Source: Thalassomonas actiniarum
Lineage (GTDB): Bacteria; Pseudomonadota; Gammaproteobacteria; Enterobacterales; Alteromonadaceae
DNA length: 64,000 nt
Direction: 5' to 3'
NCBI RefSeq assembly: GCF_000948975.2
Contig: NZ_CP059735.1
Coordinates: 4,216,001-4,280,000, forward strand
The notes below the pieces were generated by a model. It had not been told where the DNA came from, did no database searches, and saw nothing but the letters and a program-made list of their open reading frames with translations. The position numbers and the translations under genes are program-made. Shown piece by piece: positions 28,057 through 37,069 of this stretch. Positions within the stretch are counted from its first letter, which is position 1. Every line of letters starts with the position of its first letter.

Positions 28057-28369
28057 TATAGGTATCCTAAAGACGGCAATATTTCGGCTGATATTCACGT
28101 TTACTAACGCTTGGCGGCGGCAAAAGATAAACAGCGCACAATGGGGAAAATGGTACACCCTTAATAAATGCTTGTCGATGCCGCCGGCCAATACAATAGC
28201 AGCTTATAAATGCCCGGCACAAAATATCAACGGTTATTATGCTATTTGGGCATCAATAGAAAGCGCTACAGAATAAATTTCACCTACAGGATAATATTAC
28301 TGGCCCACATATAACCATATAATATATATTATTTCTTTTAGTCCTTTAGTCACGAGCCGGTAGCAAACT
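28057..28369. other. Divergent intergenic region dnaQ / MBL hydrolase
   Basis: About 310 bases that should hold two divergent promoters. AT-rich before 28370. I could not pick a confident -35/-10 pair or an RNA element. Confidence 0.5.
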
Positions 28370-29239
28370 ATGACCCCTAAGATCAAAGCCCTTTTTCATC
28401 AGCCTTCATCCACTTTGTGCTATATAGTCACTTGCCCCGAAAGCCGAAAATGTGCCGTGATTGACCCGGTATTAGACTTTGATATTTATTCGGGTGAAAT
28501 AGACACCAAGTTCGCCACTGAAGTTATCGATTATATCCGGGAAAATAACCTGCAGCTTGAGTGGCTGCTGGAAACCCATGCCCATGCCGACCATGTCACC
28601 GCCGCCAGCTATTTAAAAAAGAAACTCGGCGGCAACATCGCCTGCGGCGGTGAAATCACCTCGATTCAACAAACCTTTAAAGAGGTGTTTAACCTCAAAG
28701 AACTAAGCACAAACGGCGAGCAATTTGACCGCCTGCTTGATGACGGCGATGAGTTGCCCTTAGGAGAATGTAACATCAAGGTGCTGGCGACCCCGGGTCA
28801 TACCCCGGACAGCTTAACCTATGTTATAGGCAGCAATGCCTTTATCGGCGATACCTTATTTATGCCGGACTCGGGCTCCGCCCGCTGTGACTTTCCCAGC
28901 GGCTCGGCAGCGCAGCTCTATCAGTCAATCCAGAAAATCTATCGGCTGGGGGATGATATCACCTTATATATATGTCACGACTACCAGCCAAATCAAAGAG
29001 CATTAAGATACGCCTGCCCGGTAAGCGAGCAAAAAGAAATGAATATTCATGTTGCCTGCGGAGTCAGCGAGCGGGAATACGTCACCACCCGCCAGCAAAG
29101 GGATGCCGGACTTGCCATTCCCAGGCTGCTTTATCCTTCATTGCAGTTTAATATTATTGCCGGACAGTTACCTGCCGCGGATGAAGGCAATAAACATTAT
29201 TTAAAACTGCCGATTAGCGGCACCCACAAACTCGACTAA
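28370..29239 (+). CDS. ETHE1-like MBL-fold metallo-hydrolase
   Basis: The 289-aa metallo-beta-lactamase-fold protein has ETHAHADHVTAA (THxHxDH), ATPGHTPDS, FIGDTLF and a late YICHDYQPN, which supply the metal-binding His and Asp residues. The spacing resembles ETHE1/persulfide dioxygenase and Blh-type proteins that oxidise glutathione persulfide. No rhodanese or sulfide:quinone reductase gene is adjacent, so sulfur metabolism is inferred from family likeness only. Confidence 0.85.
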   Translation: MTPKIKALFHQPSSTLCYIVTCPESRKCAVIDPVLDFDIYSGEIDTKFATEVIDYIRENNLQLEWLLETHAHADHVTAASYLKKKLGGNIACGGEITSIQQTFKEVFNLKELSTNGEQFDRLLDDGDELPLGECNIKVLATPGHTPDSLTYVIGSNAFIGDTLFMPDSGSARCDFPSGSAAQLYQSIQKIYRLGDDITLYICHDYQPNQRALRYACPVSEQKEMNIHVACGVSEREYVTTRQQRDAGLAIPRLLYPSLQFNIIAGQLPAADEGNKHYLKLPISGTHKLD

Positions 29240-29282
29240 GTGAAAAATACTTTTATTAGCGAGAAAGGGAAAGATAAGTTAA

Positions 29283-29307
29283 GAATAAGCTGCCCGGCAG
29301 CTTATTC
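29283..29307. terminator. Strong hairpin between convergent genes
   Basis: A 12-bp perfect stem, GAATAAGCTGCC/GGCAGCTTATTC, overlaps the last bases of the DUF2919-like gene. Both flanks have moderate T/A content, so it may terminate both strands. Confidence 0.6.
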
Positions 29308-29787
29308 AGGTAATTTTTCCGGAAATTCCTGCAAGTTGATGGTCATGCGCTTACTGCGAAAGCAAAAATAAATGAGCACCGCAATCACACTGCCCTGTAT
29401 CACCAGCCAGGACACAGACAACAACTGCCAGTAAAAAAAGCCAAGCAAAGAAACAATAAAATCAAATGCCAGGGCAAAAATTAGCAATCCACGGCAATAT
29501 GACCAGCTCACCCTGACCCAGTTTTTTGCTCCCGGACGGCGCAGGCTGATCACCAGCACCACAAAAAGTCCCACCGCCCCGGAAATCAGGCTCAGGTAAA
29601 ACAACGCCGTTTGCGGATACAGCCACTGGATAATACCGACCCTGTCCTGCATATTAGTCACCGACATTAACCACACCAGGTAACCGCGCAGCACAAATAA
29701 CAACACCAGGTAAATGCTTTTAGACAGTTTCAGACAGTCAAATTTATCGAAATCTTCAACACTGTACTGGCTGTACTTATGCCCCAT
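29302..29787 (-). CDS. DUF2919-like (YfeZ-type) inner-membrane protein
   Basis: The product is about 161 aa from the ATG at 29787. GGGAG lies 8-9 bases upstream, so this start is preferred over an in-frame ATG at 29808. Four hydrophobic segments are seen, with LRGYLVWLMSVTN near the first. The pattern fits DUF2919, a small membrane family without known function. Its start lies within a few bases of the stop of the DUF599 gene, so translation is probably coupled. Confidence 0.65.
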   Translation of the reverse strand: MGHKYSQYSVEDFDKFDCLKLSKSIYLVLLFVLRGYLVWLMSVTNMQDRVGIIQWLYPQTALFYLSLISGAVGLFVVLVISLRRPGAKNWVRVSWSYCRGLLIFALAFDFIVSLLGFFYWQLLSVSWLVIQGSVIAVLIYFCFRSKRMTINLQEFPEKLPE

Positions 29788-29788
29788 G

Positions 29789-30514
29789 TTAACTGTCTCC
29801 CTGTCCATCCTGGCGCTCCTTATTTAATAACGCCTGCCCCGTGGTAATGGCTTTTACCGCCTTAGAGCGAAACTCCCGGATAAATAAGGTATAGACCACG
29901 AACATACTGGCGAAAATAAACAGCGCCGGGTGGAAAAACCAGCTAATTACCGCCAGGGAAAAATAATAAGAGCGCAGGCCGTAGTTATAAGAATGGGCGG
30001 CCTGATCCTGCACCACCGCCATCTCCCTGGCATATTGCATCAGGTTTTTATTGTCGCCGGTTTGATCCAGCGGAGCCGCCCCTATCATCACATTCAAAAA
30101 CCCGTATTGGCGCATCGACCAGGTAAACTGGAAAAATGAAATGACGAAAATAAATGCCAGCAGCGTCAATTTTAACTGTATCGCCAGATGATTGGGAAAG
30201 TCGGCATAAGGAATAGAAGACAACACATCTTCCAGCCGTTCCACCTGGGCAAACAAGGTCAGCACACCGGCGAGTATCAACAGGGTGCTGGAGGCAAAAA
30301 AGGCAATATTACGCTCCAAATTTGCCAGCAAAGCCGCATCCCCTACCCGGATATCCCGGACCATGATTTCATACATCCAGTGTATCCTGTGCTGATGTAA
30401 ACAACGGGCAATACAGTCGGTTGTTTTTGCCTTTTTACGGGCAAACCAGGTATAACCGGTCCAAAGTACAACAAATATAACCAGGGCAATAATATCTAAC
30501 GGGGTAAAGGGCAT
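29789..30514 (-). CDS. DUF599-family membrane protein
   Basis: The 241-aa protein has about four to five membrane helices. Its N-terminal helix is DIIALVIFVVLWTGYTWFA, and a central block shows RNIAFFASSTLLILAGVLTLF and SYNYGLRSYYFSLAVISWFFHPALF, characteristic of DUF599. Function is unknown. It is the first gene of a two-gene unit with the DUF2919-like gene. Confidence 0.82.
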   Translation of the reverse strand: MPFTPLDIIALVIFVVLWTGYTWFARKKAKTTDCIARCLHQHRIHWMYEIMVRDIRVGDAALLANLERNIAFFASSTLLILAGVLTLFAQVERLEDVLSSIPYADFPNHLAIQLKLTLLAFIFVISFFQFTWSMRQYGFLNVMIGAAPLDQTGDNKNLMQYAREMAVVQDQAAHSYNYGLRSYYFSLAVISWFFHPALFIFASMFVVYTLFIREFRSKAVKAITTGQALLNKERQDGQGDS

Positions 30515-30793
30515 AGCAACTTCTTATTTTTTCGCTCGCAGGCGTGGAAAATTCAGGGCCGGATAAAAGCGCTGATCCGGCACAAAGGTTTTCTGCCACC
30601 GATTGTGCTAAAAAGACAAAGATCTTGTCAATGCTTCACGATAATTAATCCTTTTACGCTGACATTATTTGGCGCATTAATTGTCCTGAAAGGGTAGAAT
30701 AACAATTGTTTTTACATAAGAAATTTGTAATCATCTAGCGCCCGCGTTTAGGGGCGAACAATAAAAACAATAAACCTGACTTTTGGAGAAAAA

Positions 30794-33094
30794 ATGCCTG
30801 TGCTAAGGAGTAGCTGTATTTTTGCAACAGCGCTAGTCTTGTTCACTGTTGGCAGCCAAGCGGCATACGCAAACACAACCCCGATCCCTGAGGGACAACT
30901 TAATATTCCCTATGCTTCGCAAACCATTACCATAGATGGCGAAATTGACGACCAGGCATGGCAGGATGCACTGGAGGTCTCTCTCAATATCGTCAATGAC
31001 CCGTGGGAAAATCAGCCCAGTCCGGTACAAACCCGGGCCAAATTAATCGAAAACGGCGAATATATTTATATCGCCTTTATCGCCGGCGATCCCGAACCCG
31101 AAAACATCATGGGCTACCTGACCGACAGAGATTCCTCCTGGCACGGCGATCTGGTGGGGATCAAGCTCGATACCTTTAATAACCGGCGGTTGAATTACAA
31201 ATTTTTTGTTAACCCGTTCGGGGTACAGCACGACGGCATTACCAACGAACTCACCGGGCAAAGCAATAATCTCTGGGATGGCTTCTGGCAATCCTACGGC
31301 AAAAAAACCGCCGACGGCTTTCAGGTGGAAATGGCGATCCCCTACAGCACCTTAAACTTTAAACCCGGGACCGACATCAAAACCTGGGCCATCGAACTGG
31401 TGCGCCTGTACCCAAGAGATGAAAGATTAAGAATCTCCCATATTCCCCTGGACCGCGACAATGCCTGCTGGATTTGCCAGATGCCGGAAATCACAGGTTT
31501 TCAGCAGGCAAAAATGGGCTCGAATATTAAATTAACCCCTTCACTGGTGGCTTCACAGGAAAGTAGCCGGGACATTTTTACCCCCGGCAGCGACTGGCAG
31601 CAAGAAGATGATGTCGATGCCGGGCTTAGCCTCAGCTGGGGACTAAGCGCAGACACCCAGCTCGACGCCACCATCAACCCCGACTTCTCCAACGTCGAAA
31701 CCGACAGCGCACAATTAACCGCCAATAAGAATTTTTCCCTGTTTTATGACGAAAAACGTGCCTTTTTCCTGGAAAATGCCGATTACTTTGCCAGCAATTA
31801 CAACCTGGTGCATACCCGCAATATCAGCGATCCCGATTACGGGGTAAAACTCACCGGCCGCGACAATAACCACAGTTACGGGGTCTTTATCGCCAATGAT
31901 ACCCAAACCAGTTATATCAAGCCGGGTAACTTAAGCTCCTCCCTGGTGGTCAGCGACAAAGACAGTCACGCCGCGGCGATAAGCTACCGCTATGAGCAAA
32001 GTGAAGATCTTACCTTTGGCGTCACCTCAACCCTGAGGTTAAATGAGGATTACCATAACGCCCTGGTAAGTATGGACAGCAAATACCGCATCACCGACTC
32101 CAATACCCTGATTGCCCAAGTAATGCATAGCGATACCCGGGACGAAAGTGAAGATGTGGGCATTGTCCTGCTTAGCAATCAAGAGGAAGATAAAGGTGAT
32201 GACCAGGCCTTTAAACTTGCCCTGGAGCACGACTCTGAATTCTGGCAGCTCGGCGTCCGCCACCAGCAAATCGGCAAAGGCTTTCGCGCCGATCTTGGCT
32301 ATATGACCCGGGCCGATTTCAAAGAAAGCCAGCTGGAAGCAAAACGTTTATTCTACGGCACCGGCGATTCTGTATGGACCGAGGCCAATATCAGCAGCGA
32401 ATGGACCATACGCCATAACGAGCAGGATGAATTTATCTCACGTGAGCTGATCACCGAGTTGCAGATCTTAGGCCCCTATTTAAGCGAGATAGACCTGGAA
32501 TATCAGCAAGCAACAAAAACAGGCTTAAGGTTTAATTCAGCGGACAGCCGCATCCTGGGCAACAGCGAGCAGTTTGACGAACAAAAGCTGAAATTCTATG
32601 GGGAATTTCAGCCAACGCCGGGTATCTTTGCCGGTTTAGGTTATCAATTTGGCGATCAGATAGACTACAACAACAACCGCCTGGGAGAGATCTCCAAAAT
32701 TACCACTTACCTGCAGATCCATGCCAGCGATCATCTTTACTTCGACTTTTACCAAAACTATATCAAACTCGAAGCCGACAAAGCCGAGGTCTATACCGAA
32801 AATTTGCTTGATTTACGCATCTCATACCAGTTTGACGTAAAAAGCGCGTTAAAGCTGAGCCTGGTTTACTCGGACATCGAAAGAAACCCGGCTAACAACC
32901 CCGGCCTTGGCGATGATTATTTAGGCACAAACAAAAGTTTATCCAGCCAGCTGATATATTCCTACAAACTCAACCCGCAATCGGTCTTTTATCTCGGTTA
33001 TTCCGATAACAGCGCCCAGGACAATAGCTTAGACCGGCTTGAGCGCCGGCAAAAAACATTTTTCTGTAAAGTCAGTTACAGCTGGATGCCTTAA
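30794..33094 (+). CDS. Outer-membrane protein with CBM9-like and DUF5916 domains
   Basis: The 766-aa protein has a signal peptide (cleavage near AAYA) and a CBM9-like carbohydrate-binding domain at about residues 40-230 (ITIDGEIDDQAWQDA, WHGDLVGIKLDTFNNR, WAIELVRLYPRDE). A long beta-strand-rich region follows, with VDAGLSLSWGLSADTQLDATINPDFSNVE. This matches the CBM9-DUF5916 proteins of marine bacteria, probably an outer-membrane beta-barrel with a surface binding domain. No TonB-box or enzyme motif is visible. A TTTTGGAG ribosome binding site precedes ATG. Confidence 0.82.
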   Translation: MPVLRSSCIFATALVLFTVGSQAAYANTTPIPEGQLNIPYASQTITIDGEIDDQAWQDALEVSLNIVNDPWENQPSPVQTRAKLIENGEYIYIAFIAGDPEPENIMGYLTDRDSSWHGDLVGIKLDTFNNRRLNYKFFVNPFGVQHDGITNELTGQSNNLWDGFWQSYGKKTADGFQVEMAIPYSTLNFKPGTDIKTWAIELVRLYPRDERLRISHIPLDRDNACWICQMPEITGFQQAKMGSNIKLTPSLVASQESSRDIFTPGSDWQQEDDVDAGLSLSWGLSADTQLDATINPDFSNVETDSAQLTANKNFSLFYDEKRAFFLENADYFASNYNLVHTRNISDPDYGVKLTGRDNNHSYGVFIANDTQTSYIKPGNLSSSLVVSDKDSHAAAISYRYEQSEDLTFGVTSTLRLNEDYHNALVSMDSKYRITDSNTLIAQVMHSDTRDESEDVGIVLLSNQEEDKGDDQAFKLALEHDSEFWQLGVRHQQIGKGFRADLGYMTRADFKESQLEAKRLFYGTGDSVWTEANISSEWTIRHNEQDEFISRELITELQILGPYLSEIDLEYQQATKTGLRFNSADSRILGNSEQFDEQKLKFYGEFQPTPGIFAGLGYQFGDQIDYNNNRLGEISKITTYLQIHASDHLYFDFYQNYIKLEADKAEVYTENLLDLRISYQFDVKSALKLSLVYSDIERNPANNPGLGDDYLGTNKSLSSQLIYSYKLNPQSVFYLGYSDNSAQDNSLDRLERRQKTFFCKVSYSWMP

Positions 33095-33690
33095 AGCACC
33101 ACTGGCGGCGGAGCTGCTCACAGCTCCGCGGTCAAGGTTTTACTGCCCGGGCTGACGCAATAAACAATAACAAAGACCAGCAAAATTGAATTGGTTATAA
33201 TTCAACCGTTTAAATCAAGACGCATACAAGCCGCCGCCTTGGGGATAGAATCAAGCCATTACTAACAGAGTTATCCACAAGAATTGTGGACAGCCGTGAA
33301 AAAACCAGCCGAACAACAAACAACCAGCCAATGTTCAAAAAACAAGCAAACGCGTACTTACCCGGTGAATCTTTCGATATTCTCTTGCAAATTCAGCCCA
33401 ATGTACTAAAGTTTGTGCTGACATTTTTCTTTGTCTCCGGCTTTTTCTACTGCTCAAAAACTTTTCCACAAGCAAGTATCTATCAGCTGCTTTACCTGTT
33501 TCATGCTTAGCGCAACAAATCTCGCCGACGAATAACAAATCCCCCGTTTCGGGCAAAATTGACCTCCTGCACCAGGGAGTTTCCTGTCTATACTTAGTTT
33601 TAAAAATTAATCCAGATAATTAACAGTCACATACCTCTAACACCATCGTCTGGTTACAGAATATGCCGATAAAAAAGGAAAGTTATCACC
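33095..33690. other. 596-base gap with a DnaA-box-like site
   Basis: It holds the hairpin above and a perfect DnaA-box sequence TTATCCACA at 33271-33279, within a 7-bp inverted repeat (TCCACAA-gaa-TTGTGGA). A 74-codon frame at 33286-33510 lacks a ribosome binding site and family features, and I do not call it. Nothing else is recognised. Confidence 0.55.
33108..33129 (+). terminator. Weak terminator-like hairpin
   Basis: GCGGAGCTG-CTCA-CAGCTCCGC, a 9-bp stem 14 bases after the CBM9/DUF5916 stop. There is no T-tract. Confidence 0.5.
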
Positions 33691-35031
33691 ATGAAAGTGC
33701 ATCTATTATGGCCACTGATATTCATACTCGGGGCACTGGGTTGCTCATCCAACAGTGCCTTCCGCACCGCAGACCGGCAATGCCTATATACCCTGGCAGG
33801 AGAATGTGCCACCAGTTTTATGCAAATAGCCAACCGCGGCAGCGACAAAGAATATCAGCTGGGTTTTATCGAATACGACGACCAGGGTATGGCGCGCAGC
33901 CCAGAGCGCCGGGATAAACTGCTGAACCATTATCTTGAGCTGGCCGCCAGAGAAGACGTACTCCTACTTACTTTTGTCCACGGCTGGCATCATAGCGCCA
34001 AACCCCAAGACACCAATATCAGCAGGTTCAGAACCCTGCTGGAGCAGGTATCCGCCAACGAGTACCGGGACAGCAGCAGGCAAAAACGCCAAAGACGCAC
34101 TGTGTTGGGGGTTTATATCGGCTGGCGCGGTGACTCGATAGATCTCGAATATCTCAATACCGTCACTTTCTGGGACAGGAAAAATACCGCCCATGAAGTC
34201 GGCCGCCAGGGGGTTACCCAGGTCCTGCTCAAACTCGAAGAACTGGTCAATATCCGTAATTTTATCAAGGAAGGCAGCCCGGCTTCCACCAGCCGCCTGG
34301 TGGTTATCGGCCACTCTTTTGGCGGCGCCGTCGTCTATAGCTCATTGCAGAAAGTGCTGACCGATCGTTTTATCGATTCACGCCAAAACAAAAACTACCA
34401 GGGCAGCGCCGGCGGTTTTGGCGATTTGGTGTTATTGATGAATCCGGCTTTTGAAGCCCTGCGTTTTGCGCCTTTATTTCATTTATCGCAACAAGGCTGC
34501 AGGCGATATTTACGCGATCAGCTGCCAAAACTGGCGGTACTGACCTCTGAAACCGACTATGCCACAAAGATTGCCTTCCCTGTCGGGCGCAGCCTGTCAA
34601 CTTTTTTCGAATCCCACAGGAACATGACCCGACATTACTGCGACCGGCCGGGAAGCGATGGTAAAAGAGCGATAAAGATCAGCCAGGGCAGCGCCGACCG
34701 TACCGCCATCGGGCATTTTGAGCCCTACCTGACCCACAGCTTAACGGCAAAGTCTGCCGGTGATAAAACCACCTTTGACCTGCTCGATGCCTACCAGCAC
34801 TGGTCGGCGGCGGATGACAGCCGGCCCGGCGTCTTTAGCACGGTTGATTTAAACAGCCACAACCGCACCACCGCCCGCAACCCCTACATGAACATTCAGG
34901 TATCAAAAGCCTTAATGGACGGCCATAACGACATCTGGGGCCGGAATATCGTGCAGTTTGTCAGTGAATTGATCCGCATGTCGACAACACCCAAAGAAGT
35001 CTATGAGCTGATGCTCAACAAACAGCAATAA
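33691..35031 (+). CDS. Lipoprotein with alpha/beta-hydrolase fold
   Basis: The 446-aa protein has a lipoprotein signal peptide (ILGALGC, Cys18). An alpha/beta-hydrolase-like domain follows, with LLTFVHGWHHSA (oxyanion HGW) and the nucleophile elbow VVIGHSFGGAVVYSS. A C-terminal His suitable for the triad lies in the IGHFEPYLTHSL area. It could be an esterase, lipase or related acyl hydrolase at the membrane. AAGGAAAG precedes the ATG. No accessory partner is adjacent. Substrate unknown. Confidence 0.75.
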   Translation: MKVHLLWPLIFILGALGCSSNSAFRTADRQCLYTLAGECATSFMQIANRGSDKEYQLGFIEYDDQGMARSPERRDKLLNHYLELAAREDVLLLTFVHGWHHSAKPQDTNISRFRTLLEQVSANEYRDSSRQKRQRRTVLGVYIGWRGDSIDLEYLNTVTFWDRKNTAHEVGRQGVTQVLLKLEELVNIRNFIKEGSPASTSRLVVIGHSFGGAVVYSSLQKVLTDRFIDSRQNKNYQGSAGGFGDLVLLMNPAFEALRFAPLFHLSQQGCRRYLRDQLPKLAVLTSETDYATKIAFPVGRSLSTFFESHRNMTRHYCDRPGSDGKRAIKISQGSADRTAIGHFEPYLTHSLTAKSAGDKTTFDLLDAYQHWSAADDSRPGVFSTVDLNSHNRTTARNPYMNIQVSKALMDGHNDIWGRNIVQFVSELIRMSTTPKEVYELMLNKQQ

Positions 35032-35042
35032 TCTTTGCTAAC

Positions 35043-35086
35043 CCCGGCCAGCTTGCCTTTAATTCGGGCAAGCTGCGGGCTTTTTC
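35043..35086 (+). terminator. Rho-independent terminator after lipoprotein hydrolase
   Basis: CAGCTTGCC ... GGCAAGCTG, extended by CCCG/CGGG with a small bulge, is followed by CTTTTTCT. Confidence 0.85.
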
Positions 35087-35217
35087 TCAACCGGCTCACC
35101 ACAGGCAAACTAAACACAATACCGCAGCCGTTATTACTGCTTTTTGCTGCTTTTTAACCGCAACGTTTCGTCGCGCTAAAATGAAAAACAGCCCATATCA
35201 ACCCAATTAAAGGTATA

Positions 35218-35227
35218 TTGTATACAA
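35218..35227 (+). promoter_or_regulatory. Palindromic operator TTGTATACAA before the peptide-transporter operon
   Basis: ATTGTATACAAA lies about 54 bases before the transporter ATG and close upstream of a TATAAA -10 (35237-35242), so a bound protein would block RNA polymerase. The same palindrome precedes the minus-strand peptidase/collagenase unit. TTGTATACAA-like sites are typical of GntR-family repressors. Confidence 0.65.
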
Positions 35228-35271
35228 ATCTTGTGTTATAAAATTAAAAAGCATAAAAAACAGCCAACAAG

Positions 35272-37065
35272 ATGAAAACAATAACACCCTCCCCTTTCCC
35301 GGCAACCTTCTATGTCGCCAATACCATGGAAATTTTTGAACGCCTGGCCTGGTACGGTATCTATACCCTGCTGGCAAGCTATATCATGACACCAACGGCC
35401 CAGGGAGGCCTGGGACTGGGCAATAGCGAACGCGGTCTGATCATGGGGGTGGTGCCGTTTTTCCTTTATCTGTTCCCGGTTATCTCCGGCGCGCTGGCAG
35501 ACAGATTCGGCTACCGCAAGATGTTCCTGCTTTCTTTTACCCTGATGGCCCCCAGTTATTATCTGCTCGGTTATGCCACAGATCTCGCCAGCTTTATCAG
35601 TGTCTTTATGCTGATCGCCCTCGGCGCCGGTATCTTTAAACCTGTGGTGATCGCCACCATCAGCCGCACCACAGACAGCAGTAACCGGGGACTGGGTTTT
35701 GGCATCTTCTATATGATGGTCAATATCGGCGGTTTTTTGGGGCCGGTATTAGCCCCCATTATCCAGAAAAATTACGGCTGGCAATATGTGTTTATCTTCG
35801 CCGCCCTGTGGATAAGCCTCAATTTTATCCCGGCAATCTTTTTCTACCGGGAGCCACAGCGCCAGGCCAATAACAAACCGTTAAAGCAGGTCTTTGCAGA
35901 AATGCAGCAGGTGCTGGGCAATGCCCGGCTGGCCTTGCTTGTGGTGCCGTTACTTTTTCTCTTGGTCGCCTTTTACGCCGGTTTGATCACCAGCGGCAAA
36001 GTCACCCTGATAGTAGCCGGTGCCTTGATCCTGCTTGCCCTGCTTTGGGACCTGGCATTAAAGAATCAACAACCAAGGCATACAAAAAGCCCCCAGCCCT
36101 GGTACCGGCAAAAAATGCAACTGGGTAACAAGGCCTTTATGATTTATTTGCTGATCATCACAGGGTTCTGGACCGTTTACCTACAGCTGTTTATCACCTT
36201 GCCGGTTTATATCCGCGACTTTGTCGACAGCTCAGATCTGGTCAGGCTATTACATCAGCTCAGCCCCTACCTGCACGATACCTTGACCGCCATCAAGCTC
36301 GACACCCTAGCCGCGGAGATCACCCGATTAACGCAAGCCTTGCCTTTAACCGAGCTGCAAAAAGCCCACATCAGCCAGGCCTCCATCGGGGAAATCACCG
36401 CAGCCTTAGTCGCCCTCGACGTACGCGTACCGGAGCAGGAGCTGCAATACGCCTTTATGCACATCAGCCAGTCGGGCCAGCTGGAGGCGGCCCGGTTAAG
36501 CCAGGAATATGCCCGCGTTTGGGCCCAGGAATACCGCCAGCTCAATCCCGCAACCCTGCTAAGCCTGGACTTTTTAATGATCATCTTATTCCAGGTCGTC
36601 ATCAGCCGCTTTATCGGACAGTTTAAACCGCTGCCGACCCTGATTGCCGGTACCGGCATTATTGCCCTTGCCATGCTGGCAGGCGGCTTCGCCCACGGCG
36701 TTATTTTTGGCGGCTTATTGATCGCCTGCTCGGTGATTATCTTTGCCGTCGGGGAAATGACCGCCTCTCCGAAAAGCCAGGAATATGTCGCCTCCTTTGC
36801 CCCTAAAGATAAAGCCGCCATGTTTATGGGTTATTACTTTGTTTCCATGGCACTGGGCAATTTATTCGCCGGTCTGCTGTCCGGCTGGTTATATCAGCAG
36901 GTGGCCGTGGAAATGGCCAATCCGATATTGATGTGGTTTATTTTCGCCTGCCTGGGGCTGCTGACCTGTTTTGCCCTGTATCTGTTCAACCGGGAACTGG
37001 TGACGGAAATTGAACAACAGCAATACCAGCTGGCAACAGCACCAGAAACCGCAACAGGAAAATAA
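35272..37065 (+). CDS. POT/PTR2-family proton-coupled peptide transporter
   Basis: The 597-aa MFS protein has the POT signature MEIFERLAWYGIY (ExFERxxYY-like) in helix 1. It also has GALADRFGYRKMF in the loop after helix 2 and GAGIFKPVVIATISR, then a second half with FAVGEMTASPKSQEYV. It imports di/tripeptides with protons. Near the middle, after LPVYIRDF, there is an insertion of about 110 mostly helical, charged residues before the next membrane helix, longer than in DtpA-type transporters. The operon continues into hydroxyproline/proline enzymes, which points to collagen-derived peptides as cargo. Confidence 0.88.
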   Translation: MKTITPSPFPATFYVANTMEIFERLAWYGIYTLLASYIMTPTAQGGLGLGNSERGLIMGVVPFFLYLFPVISGALADRFGYRKMFLLSFTLMAPSYYLLGYATDLASFISVFMLIALGAGIFKPVVIATISRTTDSSNRGLGFGIFYMMVNIGGFLGPVLAPIIQKNYGWQYVFIFAALWISLNFIPAIFFYREPQRQANNKPLKQVFAEMQQVLGNARLALLVVPLLFLLVAFYAGLITSGKVTLIVAGALILLALLWDLALKNQQPRHTKSPQPWYRQKMQLGNKAFMIYLLIITGFWTVYLQLFITLPVYIRDFVDSSDLVRLLHQLSPYLHDTLTAIKLDTLAAEITRLTQALPLTELQKAHISQASIGEITAALVALDVRVPEQELQYAFMHISQSGQLEAARLSQEYARVWAQEYRQLNPATLLSLDFLMIILFQVVISRFIGQFKPLPTLIAGTGIIALAMLAGGFAHGVIFGGLLIACSVIIFAVGEMTASPKSQEYVASFAPKDKAAMFMGYYFVSMALGNLFAGLLSGWLYQQVAVEMANPILMWFIFACLGLLTCFALYLFNRELVTEIEQQQYQLATAPETATGK

Positions 37066-37069
37066 GCAG

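Noticed and set aside
28057..28191. N-terminal extension of dnaQ up to 28191
   Set aside because: The extra 45 residues have no family similarity, and a GTG with a ribosome binding site at 28056 gives the normal DnaQ length.
33286..33510. Possible 74-codon gene in the gap before the lipoprotein hydrolase
   Set aside because: GTG start without ribosome binding site and no recognisable family. The hydrophobic stretch can arise from AT-rich DNA.
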